From contig NZ_UGQU01000002.1 in NCBI RefSeq assembly GCF_900453205.1, forward strand, positions 372,001-436,000: DNA of 64,000 nucleotides, given 5' to 3'. Of this stretch, positions 29,291-40,850 are shown in pieces. The position numbers were made by a program, and so were the translations under genes. The notes beneath the pieces were generated by a model. The model was given only the letters and a program-made list of their open reading frames with translations. It was not told where the DNA came from and ran no database searches. How positions within the stretch are numbered: the stretch's first letter is position 1; each line of letters starts with the position of its first letter. The DNA comes from Moraxella lacunata (lineage in GTDB: Bacteria > Pseudomonadota > Gammaproteobacteria > Pseudomonadales > Moraxellaceae).

Positions 29291-29890
29291 ATGACAACCA
29301 CACCGTTTGCCATCGACTGGCACGCCCTAATAGACCCCAAACTTGACAACTTTATCGCCACAGGCACGATGGTGCTTGATGACGTCTTTGATTCTGAGAG
29401 CCTGTCCGCCTTACAAGATGAGAGCGGTTTTATCGACTATAAAGAAGCCAAGCTCGCACATGGCGAGCGAGAGACCGCCATTCGTGGCGACAGCATTCGC
29501 TGGATTGATGAGTCCTGCCCTGTGGGGTCGGCATATCTTGGGGCGATTGATGAGCTTGGGCGGTATTTTAACGCCACACTATACACAGGCATTCGCTCAT
29601 CAGAAGCTCATTATGCCTGTTATCCTGCGGGCTTTGGCTACAAGTGGCACAAAGACAACCCCAAAGGGCGAGACGAGCGAGTGATTTCGGCGGTGTTTTA
29701 TTTAAATGACGAATGGGGCGAAAATGATGGCGGTCAGATTACTGTGATTGACAAAAACGAAAAAACGCATCAATTATTACCCAAAGCCAATCGTTTGATT
29801 ATTTTTGATAGCAATTTATTACATCAAGTGGAAATTACCCATAAAACCCGCTATTCTATTGCCACTTGGTTAAGACGGGATTTGGCTTAA
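29291..29890 (+). CDS. 2-oxoglutarate/Fe(II) oxygenase (prolyl 4-hydroxylase-like, SM-20 type)
   Basis: 199 residues with the full iron triad: His-x-Asp in GYKWHKDN and the distal His in FDSNLLHQVE, followed by Arg in KTRYSIATWLRRD that binds 2-oxoglutarate. The double-stranded beta-helix part (AVFYLNDEWGENDGGQITV) is typical. Bacterial members hydroxylate proline in target proteins such as EF-Tu, but the target here is not visible. It starts 34 bp after the pRiA4b-like gene. Confidence 0.88.
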   Translation: MTTTPFAIDWHALIDPKLDNFIATGTMVLDDVFDSESLSALQDESGFIDYKEAKLAHGERETAIRGDSIRWIDESCPVGSAYLGAIDELGRYFNATLYTGIRSSEAHYACYPAGFGYKWHKDNPKGRDERVISAVFYLNDEWGENDGGQITVIDKNEKTHQLLPKANRLIIFDSNLLHQVEITHKTRYSIATWLRRDLA

Positions 29891-29901
29891 AGGATGGTTT
29901 T

Positions 29902-30687
29902 ATGCTACATCATAACGATATTTTAACCAAAACAAAAACCATAACTCAAAACACACAACTAAAAGAGCGTGTCAGCGAGTTATTTATCATTGCATTGACA
30001 ACGGGTTTTCATCGTGGATTAACGCCCATTTCTAATTTTTATGCAATGTGGCAAATTCCAGAACACGATTATCAGCCTTTGATTTATGATAAAGGTTACT
30101 TGCATTATGAATTAAATGAAGTGCCTTGTCATATTTGTGGACTGACCAAAACAAGCGATGAAACTGATGATTTTACAGATTTGGAAATTGGGCGAACCGA
30201 GTTAAATGCTTGGTATGAAGGTTATTATGATTTGTTATATATTGATAATTTAATCAAAAATCCCAATTTGGCTAGCAATAAAGTAGATGAATTATTAATA
30301 CAGCCTTATTTACCAGAATATGCCAAAGTATTAAATAATTTATTAAATTTTATTGAAAATATGGAAATTGGTAACAGCCCTAGTCAAATAGAAAGCTTGA
30401 TAAGCAAAGCCAAAATATTACCAAAAAGCAATAAAGCATCTCGGATTTGGCTACTTAGAATTTTATCACAATTAGGTATTTTACCTTGTAAAGAATTTCC
30501 AAAATTTCAAGGAATGGCAAATGGATTTTATCCTTATCATCAATATTGTGACTGGGAATTAAAAATGTACGATAAATTTGGTGTAAGGGCTGACCCTGTC
30601 TTTCCATTTTCATTATATAGAAGTGGTGATGGTGTAAATTGGGAAATGGCAAAAACCATTTTTCCACAATTAACCAAAATGGAATAA
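29902..30687 (+). CDS. Hypothetical protein with a CxxC motif
   Basis: 261 residues counted from the ATG at 29902, chosen because AAAGGATGG stands before it; an earlier in-frame start would overlap the oxygenase gene. A CHICG pair (possible metal or redox site), several aromatic-rich stretches and a helical middle are visible. No family recognised. Base composition is clearly more AT-rich than the genes before it and is shared with the DMT gene that follows 2 bp later, suggesting both came together. Confidence 0.65.
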   Translation: MLHHNDILTKTKTITQNTQLKERVSELFIIALTTGFHRGLTPISNFYAMWQIPEHDYQPLIYDKGYLHYELNEVPCHICGLTKTSDETDDFTDLEIGRTELNAWYEGYYDLLYIDNLIKNPNLASNKVDELLIQPYLPEYAKVLNNLLNFIENMEIGNSPSQIESLISKAKILPKSNKASRIWLLRILSQLGILPCKEFPKFQGMANGFYPYHQYCDWELKMYDKFGVRADPVFPFSLYRSGDGVNWEMAKTIFPQLTKME

Positions 30688-30689
30688 TA

Positions 30690-31556
30690 ATGCCTTATAT
30701 CATCATCGCTTTATTAATTTGGTCAAGTTCATTTACCGCAGGCAAATATGCCTATTCCATGTTTGACCCTGCAATGGCGATTGAACTTCGTTTTATCATC
30801 GCAAGTTTGATTGTCTTACCCTTTTTTATCAAAACATATCCTTTGATAGAAAAACGCATTCGCACAAAACTGTGGGGCGTGTCTTTTTTGATGTTTCCTA
30901 TTGGTATTTTTATGCAGTTTATGGGATTGTTTTACACTTCGGCAAGCAGTGCGGTAGTTGTGATTGGGACGGAGCCGATATTGGTATTATTATTGGGATT
31001 TTTATTATTTAAACAAAAAGTAGCGATTTATGATTGGCTGTTAAGTTTAATCGCTTTTATCGGCATTGGCTTATTGGTATTGGGTTCGCAAAATGACGGA
31101 GCGGTCAATTTGTTTGGGCTTATATTGGTATTTTTAGCAGGGACTGGATTTGCATTAAGTTTGTATGTTGCCAAAGACATTATGAAACAACTAGATAATA
31201 AAGTCTATACTTCGGCAATATTGGTACAAGGAATGATTTTATGCTTGCCTTTATCATTATTTTTAATCAAAGATTGGCAAGTGAATTTTAATTGGCTTGG
31301 TTTATTTTCTATTATTTATCTGGGGCTGGGGTGTAGTTGGTTTGCCTATAAACTTTGGAATATTGGACTTAATAAAACTCCCGCCCATATTAGTGGCATG
31401 CTCATTAGTTTAGAACCTGTATTTGGCGTGCTACTGGCAATGGTGCTACTGGGCGAGACGATGACGCTGTTGATGGCGGTTGGGAGCGTGCTGGTGATTG
31501 GCTCGGCGATGTTATCGACTGTCATTCCGATGATTAAACAAAAACAAGCCCAATAA
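30690..31556 (+). CDS. EamA/DMT-superfamily permease
   Basis: 289 residues from the ATG at 30690, with about ten hydrophobic helices in two EamA repeats. The first begins MPYIIIALLIWSSSFTAGKYA and the second near LFGLILVFLAGTGFALSLY. The end is short and basic (PMIKQKQAQ). Such drug/metabolite transporters usually export amino acids or other small metabolites; substrate unknown. It starts 2 bp after the preceding gene and ends before a bidirectional terminator. Confidence 0.88.
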   Translation: MPYIIIALLIWSSSFTAGKYAYSMFDPAMAIELRFIIASLIVLPFFIKTYPLIEKRIRTKLWGVSFLMFPIGIFMQFMGLFYTSASSAVVVIGTEPILVLLLGFLLFKQKVAIYDWLLSLIAFIGIGLLVLGSQNDGAVNLFGLILVFLAGTGFALSLYVAKDIMKQLDNKVYTSAILVQGMILCLPLSLFLIKDWQVNFNWLGLFSIIYLGLGCSWFAYKLWNIGLNKTPAHISGMLISLEPVFGVLLAMVLLGETMTLLMAVGSVLVIGSAMLSTVIPMIKQKQAQ

Positions 31557-31572
31557 AGACAATCAAAATCCT

Positions 31573-31600
31573 AAAACCCCCTTATTTTAAGGGGGTTTTA
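31573..31600. terminator. Bidirectional terminator between the DMT permease and the TonB receptor
   Basis: AAAACCCCC and GGGGGTTTT form a perfect stem with A and T runs on both sides, between convergent genes. Confidence 0.88.
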
Positions 31601-31606
31601 TCGGCT

Positions 31607-34129
31607 TTAGTATTTTATATTCACCGACACACTCACATTTCTGCCTTGCTGTGGCACAAAGGGCAAAAATGAGTTGTGGATATAGACTTTTTCGTTTAAC
31701 AAATTATTGCCACGCAACGACCAAGTGGTGTCCACATCGCCAAAATGACGATGATAATCTAAGCCGACATTAAGTAGATTATAGCTTTTGGTGGCATCTT
31801 CATTGATATAGATCGGACATAATTTATCACGCCCTGCCTTATGATAAGGGCATTCGCTGTCGTATTTGGCGGCAACCGACTCTGATGTGCGATTTTGGGC
31901 AAAGACTTTGCTAAATTCTAGGCTTGATGAAAAATTGCCGTGTTCGCCATTGATTCTAAACCCAAGTCTGTCAGGCGACATTCTAGGGGCGTGGCGGTCA
32001 GGGCGTGTGATGGTTTCTTGACCGATGATGGGGCGTTTGTAGATGGCACATTCTTCTTCATAATCTGGGTGCGTTCTGCTCCACCCACAGTCCTCTGGGT
32101 CTTCGTAACCGACCAGTTGTCGGTCGCCATAGATGTTGCCGACAAAAATCGGGTCAAATCCATACAATCTGCCACGCACTTTGTCGCCAAATACCGATAC
32201 TTTGTAATTGGGGTTAAATTGATAGCCAATCTCTAATTCCGCCCCACGAATTTTGGCTTTGGACTGGGTAAAGCGTCTCATGGCAAGATTGCCAACTTTA
32301 TACAGATTTTCTGGATGGATATAATTGTCAAAGTTATTGCCATAGACACTGCCTTTGACACTCCATTTATCGCCCTTAAAATTTGCCCCAAATTCTAGGT
32401 TGTCCGATTTTTCTTTGTTCAGGGCTTTGTTGCCAAACATAAATGAATTGGTCGCCAAATGCTTGCCGTGATAATAAAGCTCCATCGGTGTGGGAATGCG
32501 TTCGTTGTGCGAATAAGTCGTATCAAGGCGAAGTTTGGGCGTAATGTCCCAAAGAGCGGTGATGGCGTATGAAGTGGCGTGGTTTTTGTAGGGAGTTAGG
32601 TCGGGGTATTCTTGACGAATGCGTCTGCCAAAACTTTTTAGGGTGTGGTCAATCTCATCTAGGTCATAATGCACGCCAATTTTGGTATTCTCGTGGCGGT
32701 AGCCTGTTTCAAGCGTTAGATTGCCAAACTTGGCATTGGTTAAGGCAAACAGCCCCAAACTTTCTTGGGTGTTTTCTACTAAGGGTCGCTTGTTGCTTTG
32801 TTTTTCCTTAATGCTTGGGATAAGGGCGTGTGTGCGGTTGTGCTGATAATCTGCTCCCCACACCAGTCCATATTTGTCAAACAGCGTATGATGAAAACTT
32901 AATTTGCCAAGCCTTGCATCATTGCCATAATACACAGGATTACCCTGCACAAACCGCTCTTTACTGCCTGTCATAATCGGCTTGCCTTCGTCAAATTCAG
33001 TGTGCTTATAGTCGCTTTGTCCTAAGTTTAGCTTGATTTTATCCAGCCAAACAAAAGGGTTGTTTAACTCGCCTTGTAGGCTTGTACTACGAGAACGCAT
33101 TTCAAGCCAAGGGGCTTTGTGGTTGTGGTTGTGCTTATGCCCATAGACATTGTCGTGGCTGTGGGTGGGATCTGCCTCGTGGTCATTACCACAATGAAAA
33201 TGCAAGGCATCAATCATATCGCTGTCGTCCATCAGGTGCGGATAAATGGTCAGATAATGCCGACCTCGCCCCAACTTAGCATCAGGCTCTAAGATGTGGG
33301 CTGAACATTCATCAAATTTGTGGTTATGTCCCACCAGTCCATAATTTTCACGGCGTAAGGTATGAGCAATGCCAAGATAGCCTTGATTGCCAATATAAGA
33401 TAAGCCGATGGTGTTTGCTTTGGTGTTGTTATAAGAATCTGGCAAATATTTTAAGGTCTCATCATCAAACTTAATGGCAGGCACATTATAAGGATTGGCA
33501 TCTCGTGCCAAGCCCTCCACACGCATCGCCAAACGACTACCCAATGGAAAAGCGAGCGATGAGGTGATGAGCTTTTCGTCCGATCCCAAGTTAAAGCGAA
33601 ACAAAGTCTCGCCCTCCACCCCAGACGGCAGACGGCTTGGCACTTTACCGTCTATGACATTGATGACCCCAGCAGGCGAGGCATTTGCGTGCATAAGCGT
33701 ACTTGCCCCACGCACAAGCTCCACCCGACTGGCAAGCAAAGTATCCACCGATACAGCATGGTCAGGGCTGATATTTGACATGTCCGTTACGCCCAGTGCG
33801 TTATTAAGCACCTTCACACGCACGCCCTCTTGCCCACGCACCACAGGGGCAGACGCACCCCCGCCAAAGGGGTTTGAATGAATGCCAAGCTCACCTGACA
33901 AGGCATTGCCCAGTGTGGCGGAGCGTTGTTGGAGTTTGGATTTGGAGACGGTGGTGTCAGAGGCTTTTTGATTACCCACAAAGGCATGTCCTTGTACAGG
34001 ACTGCGATTGAGGGTGATATGCATGTTCTCCAAAACCACGTGAGGTTCACCATTTGGTGTTTCATGAGCAAAAGCGGTGTTGGCTAAGATGGCTAGCACC
34101 GCACAAGAAAGCGTTTTATAAGTCCTCAT
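31607..34129 (-). CDS. TonB-dependent outer-membrane receptor, ZnuD-like (zinc or haem uptake)
   Basis: 840 residues: signal peptide (about 1-21), a plug domain (SATLGNALSGELGIHSNPFGGGASAPVVRG, then VELVRGASTLMHANASPAGVINV) and a 22-strand barrel ending in the aromatic-terminal strand SVSVNIKY. A long extracellular loop near residues 300-340 is rich in His (ALHFHCGNDHE, HSHDN, GHKHNHNHK), as in the zinc piracy receptor ZnuD of Neisseria and Acinetobacter. The AT-rich region upstream holds TATAAT boxes and Zur-like TGTTAT/ATAAC pieces, but no clean Zur box could be fixed. Energy comes from TonB, not in this window. Confidence 0.88.
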   Translation of the reverse strand: MRTYKTLSCAVLAILANTAFAHETPNGEPHVVLENMHITLNRSPVQGHAFVGNQKASDTTVSKSKLQQRSATLGNALSGELGIHSNPFGGGASAPVVRGQEGVRVKVLNNALGVTDMSNISPDHAVSVDTLLASRVELVRGASTLMHANASPAGVINVIDGKVPSRLPSGVEGETLFRFNLGSDEKLITSSLAFPLGSRLAMRVEGLARDANPYNVPAIKFDDETLKYLPDSYNNTKANTIGLSYIGNQGYLGIAHTLRRENYGLVGHNHKFDECSAHILEPDAKLGRGRHYLTIYPHLMDDSDMIDALHFHCGNDHEADPTHSHDNVYGHKHNHNHKAPWLEMRSRSTSLQGELNNPFVWLDKIKLNLGQSDYKHTEFDEGKPIMTGSKERFVQGNPVYYGNDARLGKLSFHHTLFDKYGLVWGADYQHNRTHALIPSIKEKQSNKRPLVENTQESLGLFALTNAKFGNLTLETGYRHENTKIGVHYDLDEIDHTLKSFGRRIRQEYPDLTPYKNHATSYAITALWDITPKLRLDTTYSHNERIPTPMELYYHGKHLATNSFMFGNKALNKEKSDNLEFGANFKGDKWSVKGSVYGNNFDNYIHPENLYKVGNLAMRRFTQSKAKIRGAELEIGYQFNPNYKVSVFGDKVRGRLYGFDPIFVGNIYGDRQLVGYEDPEDCGWSRTHPDYEEECAIYKRPIIGQETITRPDRHAPRMSPDRLGFRINGEHGNFSSSLEFSKVFAQNRTSESVAAKYDSECPYHKAGRDKLCPIYINEDATKSYNLLNVGLDYHRHFGDVDTTWSLRGNNLLNEKVYIHNSFLPFVPQQGRNVSVSVNIKY

Positions 34130-34310
34130 GACCTATCCTCTTCATAAATATTTTAAAAAATAACATGATTAAGTAATATTATAATATTTAAAAATATAAT
34201 TATACAATATAACATAACAAATAAAAGCTCATTACTTTTATGTAAAAATTTGCTACAATGACATCTGCTTTTTATTTATCCATCAACCATTGACCGACAA
34301 GATCGCACCC

Positions 34311-35489
34311 ATGACCCCCACCTTATTCCTTTCTACCGCCCTTTTAAAAGAGCCGTCCATTACCCCCCATGATTTTGACTGCCAAAATATCTTGGCAGAG
34401 TTTTTGGGCAAATTAGGCTTTCATTGTGAATTTTTGTATTTTGGCGACCCTAATGACAACGGCAAAAACGCCCAAATTAAAAATCTCTACGCTAAGAAAA
34501 AAGGAAGCGACCCTACCGCCCCCCATTTGTGCTTTGCAGGGCATACTGATGTCGTGCCTGTGGGCGATGAGAGCCAGTGGACTTATCCGCCTTTTTCGGC
34601 AACGGTGGCAGACGGCTATCTGTGGGGGCGTGGGGCGAGCGACATGAAAACCGCCATCGCCTCATTTTGTGTGGCGTGTGAAAATTTTATCAAACAAAAT
34701 CCCAACCACAAAGGCGACATCTCCCTACTCATCACCGCAGACGAAGAAGGTGTGGCGATTAATGGCACTGAAAAAGTCGCCCGAGCATTGGCAGAGCGTG
34801 GCGAACGCATGGATTATTGCTTGGTGGGCGAGCCGTCCAGCACCAGCGTACTGGGCGATGTCATCAAAAACGGTCGGCGTGGCTCATTAAATGGCAAGCT
34901 CACTGTCACAGGCAAACAAGGACACATCGCTTATCCACATTTGGCAGTCAATCCAGTCCACGAAGTATCGCAAGCATTGGCAGAACTTGTGGCGACCACT
35001 TGGGATAATGGTAATGATTATTTTCCTGCCACCAGTATGCAAATTTCTAACATCAATGGTGGCACAGGGGCAAGCAATGTTATCCCTAATAGTGTGGAAG
35101 TATTGTTTAATTTTCGCTTTTGTACCGAGAACACCGCCGAGAGCTTACAGGCAAAAACCCATGCCATTTTGGATAAACATTTTGGGAGTTCAAAGGCAAA
35201 TTATACGATTGAATGGAATTTATCAGGCGAGCCGTTTTTGACCCCAAAAGGCGAGTTTGTGGATGCTGTGGTGTCCGCCATCAAGGACGTTACAGGCACG
35301 GACAGTAAGCTGTCCACCTCGGGCGGGACATCGGATGGGCGGTTTATCGCTCCGATTATGAATGCCCAAGTGGTTGAGCTTGGCGTACTAAACGACACCA
35401 TTCATCAGATTGATGAAAAAGTGGCGGTCAATGATTTGGAGAAATTAACGCAAATTTATGGGAAAGTTTTGGAAAGGCTGATTGCATAA
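34311..35489 (+). CDS. dapE: Succinyl-diaminopimelate desuccinylase
   Basis: The roughly 392-residue M20 metallopeptidase makes LL-diaminopimelate for peptidoglycan and lysine. Zinc ligands and catalytic residues are visible: FAGHTDVVP (His, Asp), [10 protein letters not shown] (bridging Asp), TADEEG (catalytic and ligand Glu), and EPSSTS. The ATG at 34311 gives an N-terminus of usual length ([16 protein letters not shown]); an in-frame TTG at 34290 is a weaker option. A terminator follows. Confidence 0.94.
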   Translation: MTPTLFLSTALLKEPSITPHDFDCQNILAEFLGKLGFHCEFLYFGDPNDNGKNAQIKNLYAKKKGSDPTAPHLCFAGHTDVVPVGDESQWTYPPFSATVADGYLWGRGASDMKTAIASFCVACENFIKQNPNHKGDISLLITADEEGVAINGTEKVARALAERGERMDYCLVGEPSSTSVLGDVIKNGRRGSLNGKLTVTGKQGHIAYPHLAVNPVHEVSQALAELVATTWDNGNDYFPATSMQISNINGGTGASNVIPNSVEVLFNFRFCTENTAESLQAKTHAILDKHFGSSKANYTIEWNLSGEPFLTPKGEFVDAVVSAIKDVTGTDSKLSTSGGTSDGRFIAPIMNAQVVELGVLNDTIHQIDEKVAVNDLEKLTQIYGKVLERLIA

Positions 35490-35500
35490 GAAACCCATAT

Positions 35501-35527
35501 AAAAAGGGCAAGTGATTCGCCCTTTTT
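35501..35527 (+). terminator. Bidirectional terminator after dapE
   Basis: AAAAAGGGC and GCCCTTTTT, loop AAGTGATTC, between the convergent dapE and oppA-like genes. Confidence 0.85.
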
Positions 35528-35560
35528 GTTGTACTAATTTTCCTGATTTAAAAACTCACA

Positions 35561-37234
35561 TCACTCAAATGACCAATGGCGGGCTTGCCAGTTGCCAAGA
35601 GCATCTTTGGTTGAGTAGCCTTTGACATATGGCTTTACCGCACGCACATTCACTTGATAATACACCCACACATTTGGCACATCTTTGTCCAAAATCGCTT
35701 CAAGCTCATGATATACCTTGGCACGCTCTTCGGGGCTGTTGGCGGTGTAGGCGGTTTTTAGTAGGTTGTCATATTCGGCACTAGAATACGCCCCATAGTT
35801 GCCCGAGCCTTTGGTTTTCATGACGTTTAGGAATGTGGCAGGGTCGTTGTAGTCGCCACACCATGCCGCACGAGCCATTTGGTGTTCGTGGTTACGGCGA
35901 CTAGCAAGATAGGATTTCCATTCTTGGTTGTGTAGTTCAATCTTAATAATATTACCCAAAGCTTCTTGCCATAGGGACTGGGCTGCCACCGCCACTTTTT
36001 TGTGGTTTTCGCTGGTGTTGTAGAGTAGCTCAAATTTCAAAGGATTTTGCTCGTTGTAGCCTGCTTCTGCCAGCAGTTTTTTGGCTTCGGCAATGCGAGC
36101 GGTTTTGTCAAGTTTTTGCCAATCTGGGGTGTAGTTGGGGTTGTTGGCGGTAACTTTTGGGGTCATCTGATAGGCAGGGGTCTCGCCACGAGCCGCCACT
36201 TTTTCGGCAATCAGCTCTCTATCCATTGCCAAGGTCATCGCACGGCGAACACGCACGTCATCAAAGGGTGGTTTGTTGACGTTCATTTCATAATAATACG
36301 AGCAAAACGATGGTGATGTTTTGACTTCATTTTTGTCAGCTTTGGCAAGAATATCGCTTGGAATGTCGGTATAAGTCACATCAATCTCGCCTGCCTGATA
36401 ACGAGTGTAGTCCGTCTGCCCAGAATCCACCGCAAGTAGGACCAGATTTGGAATGGCAACTTTGTCGGCATCATAATAATGGGGGTTTTTGGCAAGGACG
36501 ATTTTTTCGCCCATGACACGCTCTTTGATGATGTATGGACCGTTTACCACGATGTTTTCGATTTTTGACCAGTCATCGCCCAATTTCTCTACCACATTTT
36601 TGGGAACAGGTCGCATGGCGGTGTAGGTGAGCATGTCAGGCAAAAACGCCACAGGCTCGGACAGGGTAATCTCAACGGTCTTATCATCAATGGCTTTCAC
36701 GCCAAGCTCGGTGGGGGCTTTTTTGCCTTCGATGATGTCGTTTGCATTTAAAAACTTGGCATCCGCCACATAGTTGGCAAAGTTGGCAGCTGTCTTGGGG
36801 TCAACCATACGCTGAAAACTAAACACAAAGTCATGGGCGGTAATCGGCTCGCCATTTGACCATTTGGCATCACGCAACTTGAACGTCCATACCTTGTTGT
36901 CAGCACTCTCCCAACTTTCGGCAATGGCAGGTTCAAGATTGCCATCAGCATCTGTACTGACAAGCCCCACAAACTGCTGACGGGCAAGCCCAGACTCAGG
37001 CACACCCCCTGTTTTGTGCGGGTCAAGCGAACCGACTTCGGCACCGTTATTGATAACCAGCGTATCACGGTCGGATTTTGTCGTGTCCGCCTTGGTCTCG
37101 CTCGTCTTGTCGGCGGTATCGCCTGTTTGAGCTTGGTTTTGGGGCTGACTGCACGCCCCAAAAAACAGCGGTAAGCACACAGGCAGGGCAAGGGCTAGGG
37201 ATTTTTTGGAAAATTTAAAGGATTGGCTTGTCAT
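35561..37234 (-). CDS. Oligopeptide-binding lipoprotein of an ABC importer (OppA/MppA type)
   Basis: The 557-residue precursor has a lipobox (FFGACS, Cys28) followed by a low-complexity linker, then the SBP_bac_5 fold: INNGAEVGSLDPHKTGG at the start, VFSFQRMVDPKTA, and AWCGDYNDPATFLN, a strong OppA-family marker. It should catch peptides in the periplasm. No permease or ATPase genes lie next to it, so it either uses an importer encoded elsewhere or is an orphan receptor. Confidence 0.92.
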   Translation of the reverse strand: MTSQSFKFSKKSLALALPVCLPLFFGACSQPQNQAQTGDTADKTSETKADTTKSDRDTLVINNGAEVGSLDPHKTGGVPESGLARQQFVGLVSTDADGNLEPAIAESWESADNKVWTFKLRDAKWSNGEPITAHDFVFSFQRMVDPKTAANFANYVADAKFLNANDIIEGKKAPTELGVKAIDDKTVEITLSEPVAFLPDMLTYTAMRPVPKNVVEKLGDDWSKIENIVVNGPYIIKERVMGEKIVLAKNPHYYDADKVAIPNLVLLAVDSGQTDYTRYQAGEIDVTYTDIPSDILAKADKNEVKTSPSFCSYYYEMNVNKPPFDDVRVRRAMTLAMDRELIAEKVAARGETPAYQMTPKVTANNPNYTPDWQKLDKTARIAEAKKLLAEAGYNEQNPLKFELLYNTSENHKKVAVAAQSLWQEALGNIIKIELHNQEWKSYLASRRNHEHQMARAAWCGDYNDPATFLNVMKTKGSGNYGAYSSAEYDNLLKTAYTANSPEERAKVYHELEAILDKDVPNVWVYYQVNVRAVKPYVKGYSTKDALGNWQARHWSFE

Positions 37235-37390
37235 GTCAGCTCCATCGTGATTTGTGATATGTCTTGATGTGTCCTATTATCAGGGCTTTTTATGCAAAGC
37301 CTAAATTCCATTATGGCATATATCTCTATTATTTTGGCATATAAAATGGCTTAGCTCATCATGTCCCATCGGACACGAAAAGCCATGCAC

Positions 37391-37702
37391 TCACACACCC
37401 ACCATCTGATAGACATCATACGCTGGCACTTCATAGGGATGAGCTGATTTGTAGGCACGCACCACGTCCATGAGCCTGTCATCAGGGACGATGGTCTCAA
37501 CCCGCCACTCGGGGACGTACTCTATTTTGTCAATCTGACCGATGGCAGGGTTTGCCCCTTTTAAAGGTTTAAATTGTCCCACGCCAAGCACTTGCCACGA
37601 ACAATGGCTGTATCCGTCAAATTGCCCTGCCCCTGCGTTAAATAGGGCGGTTTTGACATTTTCTAGGTCAGACTCGGGGATATAGGCGATGAATTTGTGC
37701 AT
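37391..37702 (-). CDS. NIF3-like/YqfO-type small domain protein
   Basis: 103 residues equal to the CutA-like ferredoxin-fold domain seen inside NIF3/YqfO proteins: start KFIAYIPESDLENVKTALFNAGAG, middle FDGYSHCSWQVLGVGQF and end AHPYEVPAYDVY. Stand-alone copies are common in gammaproteobacteria; the function is unknown. Confidence 0.85.
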   Translation of the reverse strand: MHKFIAYIPESDLENVKTALFNAGAGQFDGYSHCSWQVLGVGQFKPLKGANPAIGQIDKIEYVPEWRVETIVPDDRLMDVVRAYKSAHPYEVPAYDVYQMVGV

Positions 37703-37911
37703 GGTTTGTCCTAAAATGGGTTGTTGGTGATGCTAAAGCATGGATGATGTTTTTGGCATGATACTTAAGTACTCTATCACAAAAGAGTGTATTAGGGCAA
37801 ATCACTTTTGCCTTTTGTGGCAGTCAAGCCATCAAGCAAATTGGGGCGTAGCTGATGTCTTACGGCAGATAGGAGGGCGAACTTATCCAAGTAAATGAGA
37901 ATAAATAATAA

Positions 37912-37940
37912 TTGATAATGGGGTGTGATTTTGTTATAGT
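37912..37940 (+). promoter_or_regulatory. Probable sigma-70 promoter of the 107-residue membrane protein gene
   Basis: TTGATA at 37912-37917, 17-bp spacer, TATAGT at 37935-37940. The ATG is 36 bp further on. Confidence 0.6.
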
Positions 37941-37975
37941 ATTATTTTTTCACGTCAAATCAAACAGGGAAAACA

Positions 37976-38299
37976 ATGACCAAATTGACCAAATTTTTTC
38001 GCTCATCATGGCTTGACCGAAATGAAGGTGTTCGCATGGCGGTTATGGGATTTTGGGTGTTCTTTTTTATATTGCTTCCAAAGATTATCCCTTCTCGGTT
38101 GCCACCTAACCTACATGATACAGCACTGTATTGGCTTGGGGTTTGTGGCTTGGGGTTTGCTACCCATTCTTTGGCAAATGCCTATTTCTCAAAACGTGAT
38201 TATTCTGATGAACAATTAAAATGGCTTAATAAAATAGGTTATGGACTGTGGTTGGTATTTGTTTTATTGCCTTTTGGGGTTTGGTATTATTTGAAATAA
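37976..38299 (+). CDS. Small inner-membrane protein, unknown
   Basis: 107 residues with three likely membrane helices (VRMAVMGFWVFFFILLPKII, ALYWLGVCGLGFATHSLANA, IGYGLWLVFVLLPFGVWYY). CAGGGAAAAC precedes the ATG. No family recognised. A second small membrane protein gene follows 51 bp later. Confidence 0.65.
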   Translation: MTKLTKFFRSSWLDRNEGVRMAVMGFWVFFFILLPKIIPSRLPPNLHDTALYWLGVCGLGFATHSLANAYFSKRDYSDEQLKWLNKIGYGLWLVFVLLPFGVWYYLK

Positions 38300-38350
38300 T
38301 ACGATGATTTGGATAATTTAACTGTGATAATCATGTATTAGGAAAACACC

Positions 38351-38671
38351 ATGCCAACACCCGACCCAGAAAAAAATTGCTATTGCAACTTATGGCAAAC
38401 AGACCCTGATCATTTAAAAAAGCGAAACATTCCTTATGGATTTTGCGGTATTTGTAAATGCGGTGAATATGGGCATTTACGCCACGCACCCAATGGACCT
38501 TATACGGCTGAATTTTGTGATAAATGTTATCGCAGACTGGTTGTTATTACCTATTTAAAATCAGCGTTGATTGTTTTTTTGTTGATTGCGTTATTATGCA
38601 AACAATGGACTGTGGCGGGCGGTTTACTCGTGGCGATTGTTATTTTGCATGGATTACAATTAGCCCATTAA
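38351..38671 (+). CDS. Small Cys-rich membrane protein, unknown
   Basis: 106 residues. The N-terminal half has several Cys pairs (CYC, CGICKCG, CDKC) plus His residues, suggesting a zinc-ribbon-like fold; two hydrophobic helices fill the C-terminal third (ALIVFLLIALLC, GGLLVAIVILHGLQL). No family recognised. ATTAGGAAAA precedes the ATG. Confidence 0.62.
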   Translation: MPTPDPEKNCYCNLWQTDPDHLKKRNIPYGFCGICKCGEYGHLRHAPNGPYTAEFCDKCYRRLVVITYLKSALIVFLLIALLCKQWTVAGGLLVAIVILHGLQLAH

Positions 38672-38698
38672 CCCATTTTAAAACCACCCAATCTTTGT

Positions 38699-38704
38699 TA
38701 TAAT
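38699..38704 (+). promoter_or_regulatory. -10 box upstream of the TPP riboswitch
   Basis: TATAAT directly before the aptamer; transcription would start at about 38711, the first base of the P1 stem. Confidence 0.55.
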
Positions 38705-38710
38705 GTTACC

Positions 38711-38807
38711 AACTTGACGGAGTGCAACCCAAAGTTGCCGAGATTGTGGTTATGCCACAAAATCCGTTGAACCTGATGCGGTTCGTACCGCCGTAGGAAA
38801 TCAAGTT
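38711..38807 (+). ncRNA. TPP (THI element) riboswitch controlling thiC
   Basis: P1 is formed by AACTTGA (38711-38717) and TCAAGTT (38801-38807). Conserved core pieces appear in order: GACGGAGTGC, GCCGAGA, then TTGAACCTGATGCGG and CGCCGTAGGAAATCAAG. These bind the pyrimidine and pyrophosphate parts of thiamine pyrophosphate. Its place before thiC fits repression when TPP is plentiful. Confidence 0.95.
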
Positions 38808-38829
38808 TTCAAAGTCTATTTGTGGTTAA

Positions 38830-40821
<1,992 letters not shown>

Positions 40822-40850
40822 GCGATAGATTGCAAAGAAAAGGGCTTGGG

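Noticed and set aside
34130-34260. Zur box before the TonB receptor
   Set aside because: Only partial TGTTAT/ATAAC pieces in a very AT-rich stretch; no symmetrical site could be defended.
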